From Embiotoca jacksoni (Eukaryota; Chordata; Actinopteri; Embiotocidae), in contig JAKOON010000039.1 in NCBI GenBank assembly GCA_022577435.1, positions 3,021,849 to 3,085,848 on the forward strand: a DNA stretch of 64,000 bases, given 5' to 3'. Each line of letters begins with the position of its first letter. The stretch's first letter is position 1. This document shows, one piece after another, positions 23,356-37,064 of the stretch. The notes below the pieces were generated by a model. That model saw only the letters and a program-made list of their open reading frames with translations, was not told the DNA's origin and did no database searches. Made by a program: the position numbers and the translations under genes.

Positions 23356-26300
23356 AAATATGGATTTCTGGAGCTAGGGAGTACTTTGACTGCCCGACGC
23401 GTTCCGGCAACGGCGGTACGACGGCCGTCTCCGCGGCGGGAATCCAAGACAAATGGACAAAAGACAAACGGGGGAGACAAATGTGTGCCGAGTAAAAAAG
23501 AGACCGCCTCTGAATCCGCGGCGTCGATTTTTGATCCCCTTTTTCCCATCCGAGAAGACATCTCGTGCTCGTTTCCAGGTTTCCGTTTCTATTTTGACGC
23601 TCCACGTGGGATATTGTTGCTCGATTTACAGTTACAAAAAAGGCTCTTATTTATCTAAAACCGGCCACTTGCGCGGCCTCACGCGCGTCCACGCGTTTTT
23701 CAGGTCTGAATCTGACGCCAAAGACGCAAGTGGACAAATGTAAACAACCCACCGGCGCCATTAGCGACACGAAAAGGGCTTAGATAAGTATTTCTTTGTG
23801 AATGAATTGTAAATCAGTTAAGATTGTGGGAAGAAGAAAAAAAAAAAGAAGTTTATTTGCGCTCAAAACCAAACCGGCAACCTCGGCTAACAAAAATGTC
23901 GATTTCGGACACGCGTGACATCACCTGTTTTCAACTGAGCTCCGCCCATTTAAAAAAAAATAAAATAAATAAAAGCAAGAACAACAGCACAAGCGCTGAT
24001 ATCTTGCGAGCGAAGTGTTCAAACGTCGTCTAAAAACGTTGTAATCACGCAGAGCCTCGATGTTAATATTTGAAAGAACATTTAACACAAAAAAAAAAAA
24101 AAAAACGACATTTTAGGGCCCTTTAAAAGTGATTATACGAGAATTTATCACGCGAGTGGTTTTTTTTTTTTGGTCTTTGAAAAATATTAGTTGGGATATT
24201 TCCCGTTTGCTGCTCGAATACTGCAGAGACGTCGTCGCAAACATAAAACCCAAGGAGAAACGCTGCCGCACGCCGTTAATTATCCCCCGTGTGATTTAAC
24301 CACAGAGGAGCGCGGGGAGCTCGTAGGTGGGACCGTCGTTGCGGGGTTTTAAGTAGACTCCTCGTGGCTTGGATGTCTGGTTAAATTACACCCAGGTAAA
24401 TCATCAGCCCTTCCACACACCCCGCCCACGTGGGAGTCTGATTTGTTTCCTGTTTATGCCAACATACTAAGATAACAAACGCTGCACAGGCAATTATAAT
24501 AATTATAATAATCTGATTATGGTGATGGGAATGATAATGACGAGAACAGTGTGCTTTGCGAAATCGAATATATTCCAGACGCGTACGACTTCATCCTTAA
24601 TGCATCTGGAATGCGCCGGACCGTCGAGGTTAAAAATCCCCCCCCCCCTCCTCCTCCCGACCACATTTTGCAGGAAACGACGCTCGTCCTTCAAAATAAA
24701 AGAGGGAGAGAGAAGAAAAAAAAAAAAAGGTCAACAGTGCAGTTTTAGCACCTTGACGTCAAGATCTGTCTTCACGCAGCGGTGACAAATGCTCTGCTGC
24801 GGATGTTCGGCCACGATAAACATGTTCATTCAAACCGAAGCCGCTGCGCCTCTTTGTATGTGCGAGGGTAATTTGGATAGATCACACCGACAGTTTAATT
24901 CCCGTGATCCTCTGCTTTTGGCAGCGGCCCTCTCAGCCGTGGAGGGGTTCGACAGCTGAATGCACAGAGGAGAAACGGGCTCGGGGCCAAGATGAAATCA
25001 CTCAGATCAATGATTGCGTTTGCTTTTTGAGAGTTTGGGGTGTTTTCTTTTTTTTGGTCCGTGACAGAATTTTTTTTTATTGTTTTTTTTGTTTTTGTTT
25101 TTTTTGTCTAAGCGCGGCGGCTTCCCGTCTGCGCAAATGGCTGCCGTTTGATTTGCGATGATTTTGCATAAATTCTTGCAGCGGTGAGATAATCTGTCTA
25201 GGGATGCCGCGTCTGTCGAGAGAACCAAAACAATGCGATCGCAGCGAGACAGGAAATCTGGGTCCTCCTGAAGAGATGTATGCCGGCAGTTGCCAAGGTA
25301 ACGGCTTGTTCTGCTTTTCATCAAGAGCTCGACGGGTGCTGCCCCCGCTCTCCGTCGGGTTTCTGTTTCGTGGGCGCATGTTTGAGCGCGCGTCCCGGTC
25401 CTCCCGGCGTGAAAAGGGAAGCGTACAAGAGCAAATCGAGTTAGTCGGGAAGCAGGCCCGGGGTCTGATTCGATCAGTCTAATGTGTGATCAGTGTGAAT
25501 GGGAACCTGGCGCTCCAAAAGCCTCCGTCGCCGCGCGGCTTTAGTCTGCTTCCGACAACGCACCGAAGCCCGGAGACGCGGACGGCGGAAGACGCCGGGC
25601 GTCTCGGCGTCTCACCTCCGTGTCGGCCCGCCGCGCGTCAAATCTTCACCTCCGAGACGACATCGAGGAAAACGTCGCCTTCGCCTTTTCGCGCATTTAA
25701 AACGTCAACAAAGATGTGAAATGTGCCGGTGAGATGTTTTCTCCCGGTGCTTACAAGCAAATCTTTCTCAAGCCTAAAAATAACATCTCAGAATTAAGAT
25801 TCAAACGCTGACGCTCTGGCAGATAAGTGTCAGCGGCGCTGGCATTTGAATTTCACCATAGTGATTACGATTATATAAGAAGCAGACTGCAGCAACAAGT
25901 CATGCTTCTTATTTTCTCTAGTACATATTCCTCTTCGGGGGGCGAATTGGGACACAGCTTCGGTCTGCTGTCCAGGACTTCGCTAACTACCAGGTAGTCA
26001 GCTGCACTACGCGCGTCACAGTCATGAAATTTTGAGTTGATAAACTGTCATAAATATCGTTGCCATCGACGTCGGGGTGACGTTTGGCCACGCCCACTCG
26101 CGAAACCACTTCCAAATACGGCACTTTTTTTTTTTAGGCGTTGGCCTGTAAAATACTGTTAAATGTCAAACGAGCTCGTCATTTCAAACCAAAAATGTGC
26201 CTTTTGCGTTGCACTCTTCAAGGGGACGCAACAGTGTGCGGGTCTGGATTTGAGTACAGGTTTATGCGCCTGCATAATCATGTATACGAATACATATTTT

Positions 26301-26632
26301 AGTACGCGATCAATTAGGGGTTAGAAAACCCCAAAAATACATTGAGCGCAGTTCCCAAAATGTCAATCAAATTCAGTCTGAAGACCAAGTGTGCGGATTT
26401 TGTGTTTTTTTTTTTTCCCCCCCGAGAGCGTCTGTATTATTAATTTATCGTATCATAAACAGGAGCCATAAAACTGTCATTTGAGCCAATAGGAGTGCAT
26501 CCCTGAGCTCTACCTCACAAATCAAGCGCCAAGTCAACCGTACTGATGTTGGCTTAAGCTCCCGGGTGTAGAAAAACTTTTAAGTCTGTGAAGCATCAAC
26601 ACTGTTTCTTCCCCGGCAGGACGGTGTTGTCG

Positions 26633-26649
26633 CGCGCACACGCACACGC

Positions 26650-26689
<40 letters not shown>

Positions 26690-26692
26690 ACG
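26633..26692. repeat. (CA)n tract with CG-rich head
   Basis: CGCGCG followed by CACACG units and about 15 CA units forms some 50 bases of alternating purine-pyrimidine in NALF1 intron 1. Confidence 0.85.
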
Positions 26693-26864
26693 CGGCGGCT
26701 ATAAAGTGGAATGACAGAGACGGCTATAAAAAGCATATGAGTCAGCTGCAGAGTGAGATCCCAGTTAGAAGCTGAATGACACAGATCATTACCACTCACA
26801 CAAATCACGGCGGCGGCGGAGCAGCTACCTGCGCTATTTCCAGTTTCTTTCGTTTGATGGGAGG

Positions 26865-26896
<32 letters not shown>
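26865..26896. repeat. Poly(T) run of about 32
   Basis: A near-pure T tract on the plus strand, giving an A tract in the NALF1 pre-mRNA. Confidence 0.85.
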
Positions 26897-28056
26897 CCCT
26901 GAGTGTGCAAAAAATATCAATCCTGAGACACGAGGAGATGTTTTTGAAGTGGAAATCAAGAGGGGTGGTGGGGGAGAGGGGGGGGGGGGTCACGGGAATT
27001 TGTACGAGACTAGGTGGTCCCAAAGAAAGAAAAGCAACTGGAGTAATATTTTCACATCACATCCCACCGCAACATCAAAGACACGCAGTCGATCCGGACA
27101 AAATGTTGTTGACGGGACTTTGATGCACTCGCAACTCAAATCTCAGCGGCCGCCTCGGGTCGCTGACGCAACCCTCGGATAATCCGGCAGGACAGGGGGA
27201 ACGTACGGGTGTCTGTCTCCCCCGCATTGATGTCCGCGCTTATTACGTCCCGCTCCCCGGTGATGTAACGCGTCCGTGTGCGCTCCTGCAAAATGACACG
27301 TCGGAGGCAGGGCGTTCTCCTCAAATGAGATGGTTCGCAATTTCGGTGCAACCTTTGTTGCTTATAAAAAAAAATTAAAAAAAAAAAGGTGAGGAGGGGG
27401 GGGGCAAAAAAGAAGAGGGTCCACTTTTGAGCTTAAAAACAGAGTATCGGTCATTTAAGCCAAATAGAATAGCAATTAAGTGCGGGGGGGAGGGGAGGGG
27501 GAGGAGTGTGGGGTGGGGTGGGGGGGGGGGGTCAAAAGATTAAAACACCCAAAAAAAAGCCCGACACATACAAACCCCATAAAGCCTCAGGATCAATATG
27601 CATTTTTACAAACCCGTCAATTAAGCGACACTTTAGTTTATAAACCGCCGGTTTATCTGAACTGCTTTGTTGTACGAAGCGTAAACGCCGATCAAGTGCA
27701 AACGAGGTCATTTTCTGAGAAGCAAACAAGTCTGAAAGAGAAGTGTTTCAAAAAAGGTGAAAGCGGTAAACGGAGGCCTTGATTAACGATCCGTCATCGA
27801 TCGTATTGACGGGTTTCCCAGAAAGCCCGGAGCCCTTTTCGCCGGAAATGCCCCGCGGAGCGCACGGCGTCGTGGGACGTCGGAGCCCTCGGCGTCTGAC
27901 TGACACGGTCCGGGGACATTTCTCTGATCTGGGCGGGCCGTGTCAGCTCCTGATTGGTGGATCCGCTCCTGTGCGAATGGGTCCGCCAATCGGGACGCGG
28001 AGCCAAATGACGGCGCCCGTCCTCCCCCCTCCCCCCCCCGAAGCGTCTTCTGTGGA

Positions 28057-28250
28057 TTAACGACGGGACTATTTTCAGATGGGCCGCCAAGAAAACCAAT
28101 AAGAAGGAGCGACTTTAGCGAACGACGCCGACACCGACTTCAGAATTTCACGGGACTGGTTGAATGGGAGTCTGCGGAGCCGACCTCTAGTGGCGCTCGG
28201 TGGTATTGCACGCTTCAGACCCGGCAAGCTACGTCCGCTTTTAAATGCAG
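28057..28250 (-). repeat. Dispersed repeat family A, copy 4
   Basis: Read on the plus strand it shows ACTATTTTCAGATGGGCC, 'aagaaaaccaataagaagg', 'cgactttagcgaacgac', 'gaatgggagtctgcgg', 'cctctagtggcgctcgg' and 'ggcaagctacg'. These are the reverse complement of the blocks in copies 2 and 3 plus the further blocks seen in copy 6. The CTAGTGGCGCTC part read in reverse, CCACTAGAGGTCGG, resembles a CTCF core with one mismatch. Confidence 0.75.
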
Positions 28251-28313
28251 CCGAGCAACACGCTCCCAACAGACTGCTCCACCGGGCCGACGGAGTCAAC
28301 TTCCATCGCAGGG

Positions 28314-28332
28314 GAGGGGGGGGGGGGGGGGG
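28314..28332. repeat. Poly(G)-rich run
   Basis: A GGGGAGG block runs into about 14 uninterrupted G on the plus strand within NALF1 intron 1. Confidence 0.8.
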
Positions 28333-30593
28333 ACACCCGGTCCTGCCCGACCAATCACAACCCTCGCCTCGAAGTTTGGACTAAAACGCGCGCTCGCTCC
28401 GTAGTCCTCCAGTAGCTCGTGCTCGCCACTGAAGCTGCCTGTGTCTGATTAATCGGGCCTCGAAGAACAAAATGGAAGTTAAACAGCCAAGAGGCCTCCA
28501 GTCCGCCCACACCGGGATCCCGACACCCCCTCCTCCCGCCGTCTCCGCAGTCAACACCGCGGCCTTGACAACCAAACCGCCGGCGTCGCCGCGCGAGCAA
28601 ATTCTTCGCTGATATCTCCGGGACGTATTACAACCGTGGCGGGGTGTGAATCTATTAGAAAATGAGACAGAGCCGAGGAGCGAGAGTTCCCCTTCGGCAG
28701 CTGTTGTTCCTCGCGAGCCGAGCGCCCGCCCGCAGGAGCCGGGAGAGGCGGCTCTCCGCTCAGGTGGCCACTTGGCAGATCGGACGAGGTGAGGATTTGG
28801 AGGGGAGGTCAACGCGGGAACTGTGGGTGTACCGGGTGGCTCCGATAACGGTTCGACATTCTGTCTATTCGGGGCTAAATGGAGCAGCTCTCTTCGACGG
28901 ATCACAGCGGACCGTAAACCTCCATCAGCAAATATATTGGAACATTTCTCCAAAAAAACAAAAACAAAAATCTGGAACACCTTAAAAAAAAAAAACACAC
29001 AAAAAACACAGTTTTTACAGCCTTTTGCCAACGTTTTAAATGTTTTAACTTTCATTAATATCAGCGCGTGGCCACTGTGATAAAGTTAGAAGTGGAAAAA
29101 TGATCAGATATGATTACTGAAAGATAGTAGATCCAATTAATAAAGATGCTTTCATTTATGACTATTTTCCATCCTATTATTGCTTTTTTTTTTTCTCTAC
29201 AAAAAAAAGACTCAAACTAAACAACAAGTCACATTTAAGAGCTACAAAATATGATGAAAGGTATTAAATTTAAAAAAAAAAATTGTATATTATCTATAAT
29301 ACGAAGCATCTTCCTTCGCAGAAAAAAAAAAAAACACGAGTTTCCCCGTGTTTTCCACATATACGACATACATGTGTTCACACATTACTGCACGGAAATG
29401 TTTCGGTTTCGCGTGAGTTTTGGCACATGTGAAATACGTGTGTTAGATACTTCCTCTGACTTACTGTGCAGCAGCGTTCGTGCAAAAAAAAATAAAATAA
29501 AATAAAAAAAAAAAGCACCGACAGTGACATTTATTCTGGTTTGAAACGGTTTCTCTACTTCCAGTCTCACATTGAAGCCTCAGTTCCCTTCGAGCAGAAA
29601 GAAAGAACAACAAGCGTTACATAACAATGTTATTGACTGACTAGAATGAATCTGATCTCAACATGTTTCTTTGAGATATACTTCGATGCCCTCGTTTTTT
29701 GGTTTTTTTTGTTGCTTTTTCTGTTTTCTACGTTCGGCGATGGAAAATGAACTGAAACGCCGTGTCGCTGTCCGATTGGCTGATGAGTTTATTACTGTAT
29801 TTAATTAAGAAGAAGAAGAAGAAGAAAGACCCCAGTTATTAGTGGGAAAGTCACACGGTTAATTGCTTTAGTGTCAGCCAGGATACACAGCGGGTCAAAG
29901 GTCAGCGTACTTCTGAAACACCAACAAGAGGCTTCTGCTTTCATCACTGACGTGGCACCAGCATGTTCTCGAGCTGACGGTCAAAAAAAACTCTTCAAAT
30001 GAGCCGCACCGTTGCTTTGGCTGACGTGTATTGTAAGATTAGTCGTCAGAGCATCAAAGTACAAAAGGACAACAAACAACCAAGAACTCACGAGTATCAC
30101 AAACAGTCAAAACTGTGTTTATTTACCTTTTTGCCAGATCGACTCGTTTTTATGAGTTTGCCTTCAGAAACACTTTCTGGACGGTTCGGACCCATTACGG
30201 GAAATTGAGGCAGCGTGTCGTTAAACAAGAGAAAAAGAGAAAGACATGGACATGAAAGGAAAAAATACGTCGCGACAGCAGACAGGTAGAGGAGAATATT
30301 ACTGTACTGTGGTAAAAAAAAAAAAAAAGGTATTTTCAGAGGTAAGTAAGTGCTGGTCGTAATGCCACAATAAAAATAATGATTAATTCCTTTTTTTCTC
30401 CACTCAAATGAAAAAGTGCAGCAGCTGAACACGACAACACGACGACGCCGGACGCACGCCGTCGACAAACCGGCCGTTGTCAAGTGTACGGACGGAAGTG
30501 CGTCACGCAAGGCCCGTTTCAAATTACAACGTGAATGCCAAAATCAAACGTGTACCGAAAAAAAAAAAACGTGAAACCTGGGTTCAACTGCTT

Positions 30594-30667
30594 CCTCTCC
30601 TCTCCTCTCCTCTCCTCTCCTCTCCTCTCCTCTCCTCTCCTCTCCTCTCCTCTCCTCTCCTCTCCTC
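30594..30667. repeat. (CTCTC)n pentanucleotide repeat
   Basis: About 15 near-perfect CCTCT units form a pure polypyrimidine tract of some 74 bases, a mirror-repeat type able to form triplex (H-DNA). It reads as polypurine in the NALF1 sense strand. Confidence 0.9.
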
Positions 30668-32365
30668 GGCCCTGCCTGCTGCCTTGTTTATCAAGCAGAA
30701 GACGTTTCAGAGCAGAGAAGGAAGATGATGTAATATCACCTCTGCGGGGGGAAAAAAAAAAAAAAAAAAAAAAAAAAATTGTGAATGAAGCTGCTGCTTT
30801 CCTCCATCATGGTCCGTTTAACAATGCGAGTTAATTTGGCTTCACGGCATCCTTCTGGGATGCGTTTTAATGCACTAAAACCATTACACAATCCCATAAA
30901 TCACAGACGGGGCGGCGCAGCGCACTCTGTCACACTGCAAATCAACTTATTGCATAAGACGGCTGCATACGTCCCGCACAGAGAAATTGAACGGGAGGAA
31001 CTGGAAGTGTAGAAAAAAACAAACAAACAAAACAAAAAAAAACAAAAAAAAACACGTCCTAAACAAAACTCACGTCAAGTGGCTGACAATTCATTCACGG
31101 GGACAAACATCATCCTCAATCACCATCGAGCTTACCACACAATATCAAACGTCACCTTTTACCCAGTCCACCAGTATGAACGCGGCTGGGAGAAGGCTCT
31201 TAAGGAGGGCACGCGCGATGAGACGGAGAGGTACCTTGCTGGGGAACGAAAGGAGGGAAGTCAGATAATCCCATTTGTGCCGAGAGGCGGGGAATTTAGA
31301 TGTGATCGTGCGAAGGCAGAAACCGAGTCGTTTTTTTTTTTTTTTTTCTTCTTTACGTCGGACGCCGCCGGCGACGGAAAACGGTATTTCCTATAAGGTA
31401 TTTCCTGGCACTATAATGCAACACGGCACAAACCGACCGGGATACGCATTCGGGCTTATATCTGCCTTATACCTCCCCGTCCCTCCACCCACCTGCAAAA
31501 AAAAAAAATGAAAATAATCCACTTCAATACCGATGCAGACAACAGGAGCGTTAGACTAATTGATGATGGAGTTATTAGTCTGACCCTTAGGTGTTGCACA
31601 GAAAAAGAACATCCTGCTTGAAACATCTTCATTTTCCTCACAATTACGAAGCCCTCAAAACTGATGAATGTTTTTACTATAATTACATCGGTGCCTTCAT
31701 TTATTGCTTAAACAGGAGAACAGCTTGGCAGCAAAAATGCAATTCATCTCCAGGGAGGGTTGTATAAGGAAGTATCGTGATGACACATCTGTCTGGGTTT
31801 TCCTTTGGTACAACATTTGTTGTTTTTTTTAAATCTTGAAACAGGAAAAAGAAGACAACATTGAAATGTCTTGTTATCAAAAATACAGCCATTTAATTTG
31901 TCATTTATAGACACGAAAGGAAACTCGGGTCTTTTTTAACCCGGACCTTATTTTTCCATCGTCGAAGTGACTAAAGGGGACAACGATGTTTTAAATTGGT
32001 TCGGTATTGAGTGAGGCCTCTTCATGCGGCTCAGGTTCTTAATATATCTGTCTGACAAACGTTATGAAAAAAGATCCCAAACCCGGAAACAGAAGTTTGT
32101 CTCTGAAATCTCACGAAAGGAAGACAACGGTGGCGGATGGAAGTGTTCAAGTAAAAAAAAAAAAAAAAGATGCGGCGAAGTGTCAGCTGAAGGAAAAACT
32201 AAATAGTTGTTCGAGTTCGTGCAGTTTCGAATTTGCTCGAAGAAAACTTTATTTGACCCTTTACAGACCAGTTCGGCGACACAAACGTTGCGTGCACTGC
32301 AGTAGGAATTTAGGGGAACATCTGTGTAATGACAGGTCGAGAAAAAAAAATCCAGACTTTGTATT

Positions 32366-32500
32366 TAATGAGAGAAGTTGACTTTTTTTGGAATGGGAGT
32401 CTTTAGGAGCCGGAGATGTTTTTTTCCCCCCCCGAGTGGCCCTTAGTGGTATTGCACTTTAGGGCACTTCTGCATTGGCTCTAGTTTTCAAACCAAACAA
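32366..32500 (-). repeat. Dispersed repeat family A, copy 5 (diverged)
   Basis: It shares 'gaatgggagtcttta', 'ggagccgg', 'cccttagtggtattgcact', 'aggcacttctgcattggc' and 'gttttcaaacc' with the other copies, in the same order. The middle is altered by a T/C run. Confidence 0.6.
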
Positions 32501-33659
32501 CAAGATGTGGGGCAGCCAGCTTTTCTTACTCTAAATTTGAAATTCATTTGGAGAAGTTTCTAAAAATGAAAAGCATGAATTTTACATTTTAAAATGATTT
32601 TGGCTTCCAGCACGACATCCGTCACAGAGAAACGGCTTCGGGAGGAAGCACCCAACAAAGGACAGCTGGACTGCAACTGTGCCTGAGATGTATCCCATTC
32701 TAATATTTTGTGCGCTTAATGATTAAAAAAAAAACAACCAAAAAAACAAAAAAGATTTTTCCTCCTCGGCTTCCAGCAGAAACAGGTTCAATTTCCCTTT
32801 TTTTAAAATGATATTCCCATCCGAACGGTTTGAGAAGTCTTACTGGTTTCTGGAGATATTTTCCAACGACTGTAAGCGTTACGAAATGACATTCTGTTTT
32901 TTTTGTTTTTTTTCAAACGTCGGCGGCCAATTGACTCGTACAGAAATCGATAATGACCTCTGTGACCCGCACGCGTGCTAATCGGGGTGCAAACAGGGGC
33001 TAAAAACAAACCCTCGCGGCTCCTCGGAGATCTGGTGTTGGAGTGAACTCGGAGCTTCCTAAAGTCAAAGCGATGATTACTATTCGTCTTCGCCTTTGAT
33101 TGGCATCGTCGCTGTATGTCGGAGAAACGGCTCCTTAATGTCGTCCGTCATTGAAATGCCGCAGAGGTTAGGAGAGGGCCGTTGATTGGGTAACCCGCGG
33201 TAACCCGTTTCGCCCGTTACGGTTTCCCTCCCCTCGCCATCTCTCCTGTGATCCGACCGGCTCCCCGGACAATCCTTCACAGTTAAAAAAAACAATATGG
33301 AAGCGCTGCCGTGCACTGCAGCAGCTATAACCCCCCTCCCCCGCTCTCTCTCTCTCTCTCCCCCTCTCCTCCTCCCTCATTAGCATTCAGCTCAGGGATC
33401 TGCCCATTCATAAAAGGGGGCTGTCGTGGAGTGGGCCAGGCATCTTGAAGGGACAGAAAAAAAAGAAAGGAAAAAAAAAAAAAAAAAAAAAAACCTCTCC
33501 AAGGTCAGCGTTCACCACCGCCGCAGGAAGGCACAATGGCGGAAATCACACGTGAGCTCGGGCGGCTCTCGTGCGAACCCGAGACGGGGCGAACAATGCA
33601 ACGCACTGCAACAGTCCGTCGTTTCATTAAAGAGCAGGAGGCTCCGTGAGACCGGAGCA

Positions 33660-33660
<1 letters not shown>

Positions 33661-33698
<38 letters not shown>
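33661..33698. repeat. (CA)n microsatellite
   Basis: About 19 CA units in NALF1 intron 1. Confidence 0.9.
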
Positions 33699-33699
<1 letters not shown>

Positions 33700-33928
33700 G
33701 TGTCAGCTGATATGAATAATAAATAAAAGGCTAACAAAGGCAGCAATTACAAAACAAAAACAAAACAAAAAAAAAAAATCGAATAAATAAAAGCCCGGGT
33801 GATCAGAAGATGCTCATGCAGATGAGATGAAGCACATTAACACCGGAGCAGAAGTGATAGATTGGTACATGAGAGAGTCTGTATCCATGTCTCGTTGTCA
33901 AGTAGGAGGCACTGTGGGATGAGCGAAT

Positions 33929-33965
<37 letters not shown>

Positions 33966-33971
33966 GCAGCG
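33929..33971. repeat. (CAG)n repeat (CTG in NALF1 sense)
   Basis: About 10 uninterrupted CAG units are followed by AAG and further CAG units. Transcribed from the NALF1 strand they give CUG repeats in intron 1. The tract is not coding, as neighbouring frames have no domain character. Confidence 0.9.
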
Positions 33972-34930
33972 CCCGCATGTGAGCCACTTCCACTCCGTGA
34001 GTCGTCATAATCGCTGCCGGTTTTTGATGTGCGCGCACACAAAGTCACCGCAACGCAAAGAAACACATCTGGAAGAGAAGAGACAAAGTAAAAAAAAAAA
34101 AAAAAAAATAACAAATAAATTAAAATTTTTAAAAAACCGCCGCGCCGATACGGGGCCGGGGGACCCGCACGGCTGACGAAAGCATCTGCGGCCCGTTTGA
34201 TAGACGACTTGTTGTCTCGAGTTCGGCGAGTCCGCACGCTGAACTCATTCATCGTTTCTGACTCGACGATAGCGCAGAAAGGAAAAAGGGGAAAGGGAGC
34301 GTCGCAAATATGCCGCAACTGTCATGTGTTTGTTGAGATATGCCGCGTGAAAATAGTTCAAACAATCATCGACGACCGAACGACGCTCCGCCGCTAAAAT
34401 GTCGCCCGTCCTTTTTGATCCGCTCCCGTTTGCCCTGTTAAAGTTACGACGTTGCCCTCGACACTTCACGTCTCGGTTTCAAATTAAAAGCCCCGTCATG
34501 TTTCGGCGGATGGAGACACGTGTCTTCAAGCTTTTATTGTGAAACATTTGCAGGAACGTCTTGCGACTGAAATCAGACGACGCTTACAGATGTCTAATTA
34601 GCTCCCTGATTACGACAATCTGGTCTCGAGAGCGACTCTGAAGATTTTCGATGACATTTTGTAGAAATAACCGATTTTTTTTTTTCCTCGATTAACCGAT
34701 TTTTTTTTGTTGTTGTTTTGCCTCCAAACTCAGACGCTCAAACCTTTCCCCGAACCCAACGAGGTAAAAAACATGACATCTGGGTTTAGATGTCGTTTCA
34801 GGACCCCCCGCCTGACAGCTGATATCTTTGTTGTTACGCATCATTTACCGCACGATTGCATCGCTGTCCGTATTGCAGGAAGAGGAATAACAGATGAAAC
34901 GCTGGTGTCTTTCTAAACTGTACATCCCCT

Positions 34931-34936
<6 letters not shown>

Positions 34937-34988
<52 letters not shown>
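34937..34988. repeat. (AC)n microsatellite
   Basis: About 26 uninterrupted AC units in NALF1 intron 1. Confidence 0.9.
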
Positions 34989-34992
<4 letters not shown>

Positions 34993-37030
34993 TCCCAGGT
35001 CGTACGGCGCGATCAGACAGGCTCAGATAGTGACATGATGTCTTCACCGAGCTCAGCTCTGCCCTATTTCGGTCGGAGGAGCTGCCCACTATCAAATGAA
35101 GGACGAGCGAACACGGAGCGCTCAGAGTAAATCAATAGGGATCAACCTCTCGGTATTGCTGCCGCCCGTCTCTCGGGCTCAAAAAAAAGGAGCCGAGATC
35201 AATGCAGATGTGTGCGGTTGACAAGGATCTAAAAGAGGGGAGGATGCTGCGGCCGCTGTCCTCCTTTCCACTGGCGCACAACACCGGCTAAGATTAGACT
35301 TTCAATTGGACCTGAAGGGGGTGGGGACGGGATTTGTGCAAAGACGGGGATTGTGTTTTGGAAATGATTTCGCATTAAAGTAGCGATGTGGTAAAAGCAG
35401 GAGAAGCCGTATCTGCTCCCCCCCCCCCCCAAAAAAAAAAAAAAAAAAGACGGAGCAATAAGAGAAAGTCGGAGCAGATAAGAAGTTCCTCAGACGCGGT
35501 GATTACTCGGCCGTTCGCAGGCAGGTGCCATTCAAAACTCACAAATGAGGAAAATTACCGGGGAGGAAAGAAGTGGGCCGACACCTGCGCCGCCGCTTCA
35601 TTATTCCTGTCGAGCAATTTTCACTTGTGGAAAAGATTGCAGGTATTTTCGGTCTCGTGCTGCGATCACGTTTGGGGAGGAGCTGAGAGAGGTCCAGAAC
35701 CAAGACGAGGTTTTGGCCGTCTTCCACCGCCGAAATTGGACCAAAAACAAATTCATACTCACGACTGGACCGTCATAATCATTACAAGTACAACATCTAC
35801 ATAAAAAAGAACAACAACACGTGCTGTTGTTTGAACGGCACTTTTGAGTTGCTGCAGTTGATTTACACGAGTTTCTCTGACGGGATTTTCCAGTTTGAGG
35901 CGCGACTGTTGTAAATTCTCAGCAGCCGGACAGATTTGCTCCTCGATTGCATTTCCGCATCGAAGACGTCGCGACACGCCGTCGACCGGAAACTAGATAT
36001 GTCTCGGATTAGTTTGTGGTAAATTAATCAAACTTATTTGGGGATCTGTAACATTTAAGCACCAGAAAAACTGAAAAGCTTTAAAAAAAAAAAAAAAAAA
36101 AAAAAACTGCTTTTAGTTGAACAAACAAATTGCGACAAACAATCAGTGGGAGTTACCCACTTTTGAAAAACGAATCCCGTCGCCACCGAAAGGAGTGACA
36201 CGGCAGCGTTCTCAAACAAATACCAAAACAAAGTTTAACATTTGAGTCATTTTTAAGCAAAGACTCGCTGCTTATGAGAGGCCACTCGAGGCTTCAAAAG
36301 TGAGTGAGGAGCCCGACTTCACCGCAGATACAAAGCCGTGCCGATACAGATTCTGTCGGCCCGCCTCTTTGCCCATATTTGGATCAGAGGGCAGCGGGGC
36401 GGAGTCCGGCGCTGCCGCCCACACCGAGCTTTAAAACCGCTCCACGGGTGACGCCGCGGAAGCTTCCGTCCATATTTTATTCCCGTCTACGTTCCACGTG
36501 AACGGGCCCTAAAAATAGCCCTCGAGCATCGCGGGCAGGAAACGCGTGAAATAACGTGAACAAGCAATCGGTCATCGTGCTGCCAAGTATTCGAGGAGCT
36601 TTGTTGTTTCCCTGAGAACATCTGACATTCTGGATATATAAAAAAAAAAATGTTTTTAAATGCTGCCGCTCATTAGTGCGCCGGTCCCCCCCGTTTCAGT
36701 GTTTTTCGACCGCGGCCCCGCTGTCAAGATGAATGGTGGGTTCTCACCGCGTCAGATGATGGAGGATCCCATTGTGAGGAACGGGCACGCCCGGCCGTGT
36801 CCGCCGTGTGATGTCTCACCTCGGGATCAAAGCACCACCCGCGGACAAGGAGCGCGGCTGACGTCCTCACTCCGAAAATGTCGGAGGTCGTCCCCGTCGG
36901 CGAACGCTGGCCGTCCCCGCCTCCGCGGCGCGCCGAGACAAGCGAGGCAGGGGTCTCGTTTATTTGTTTAACGTTGCCACACTTTACCGACCCAGCGTGC
37001 GCCGTAATCTCGCCGTATTTACGGAGGGAA

Positions 37031-37064
37031 CGCACACGCACACGCACACGCACACACGCATGCG
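37031..37064. repeat. (CACACG)n repeat
   Basis: Four ACGCAC-type units followed by ACACGCATGCG make a short alternating purine-pyrimidine stretch rich in CG steps. Confidence 0.8.
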
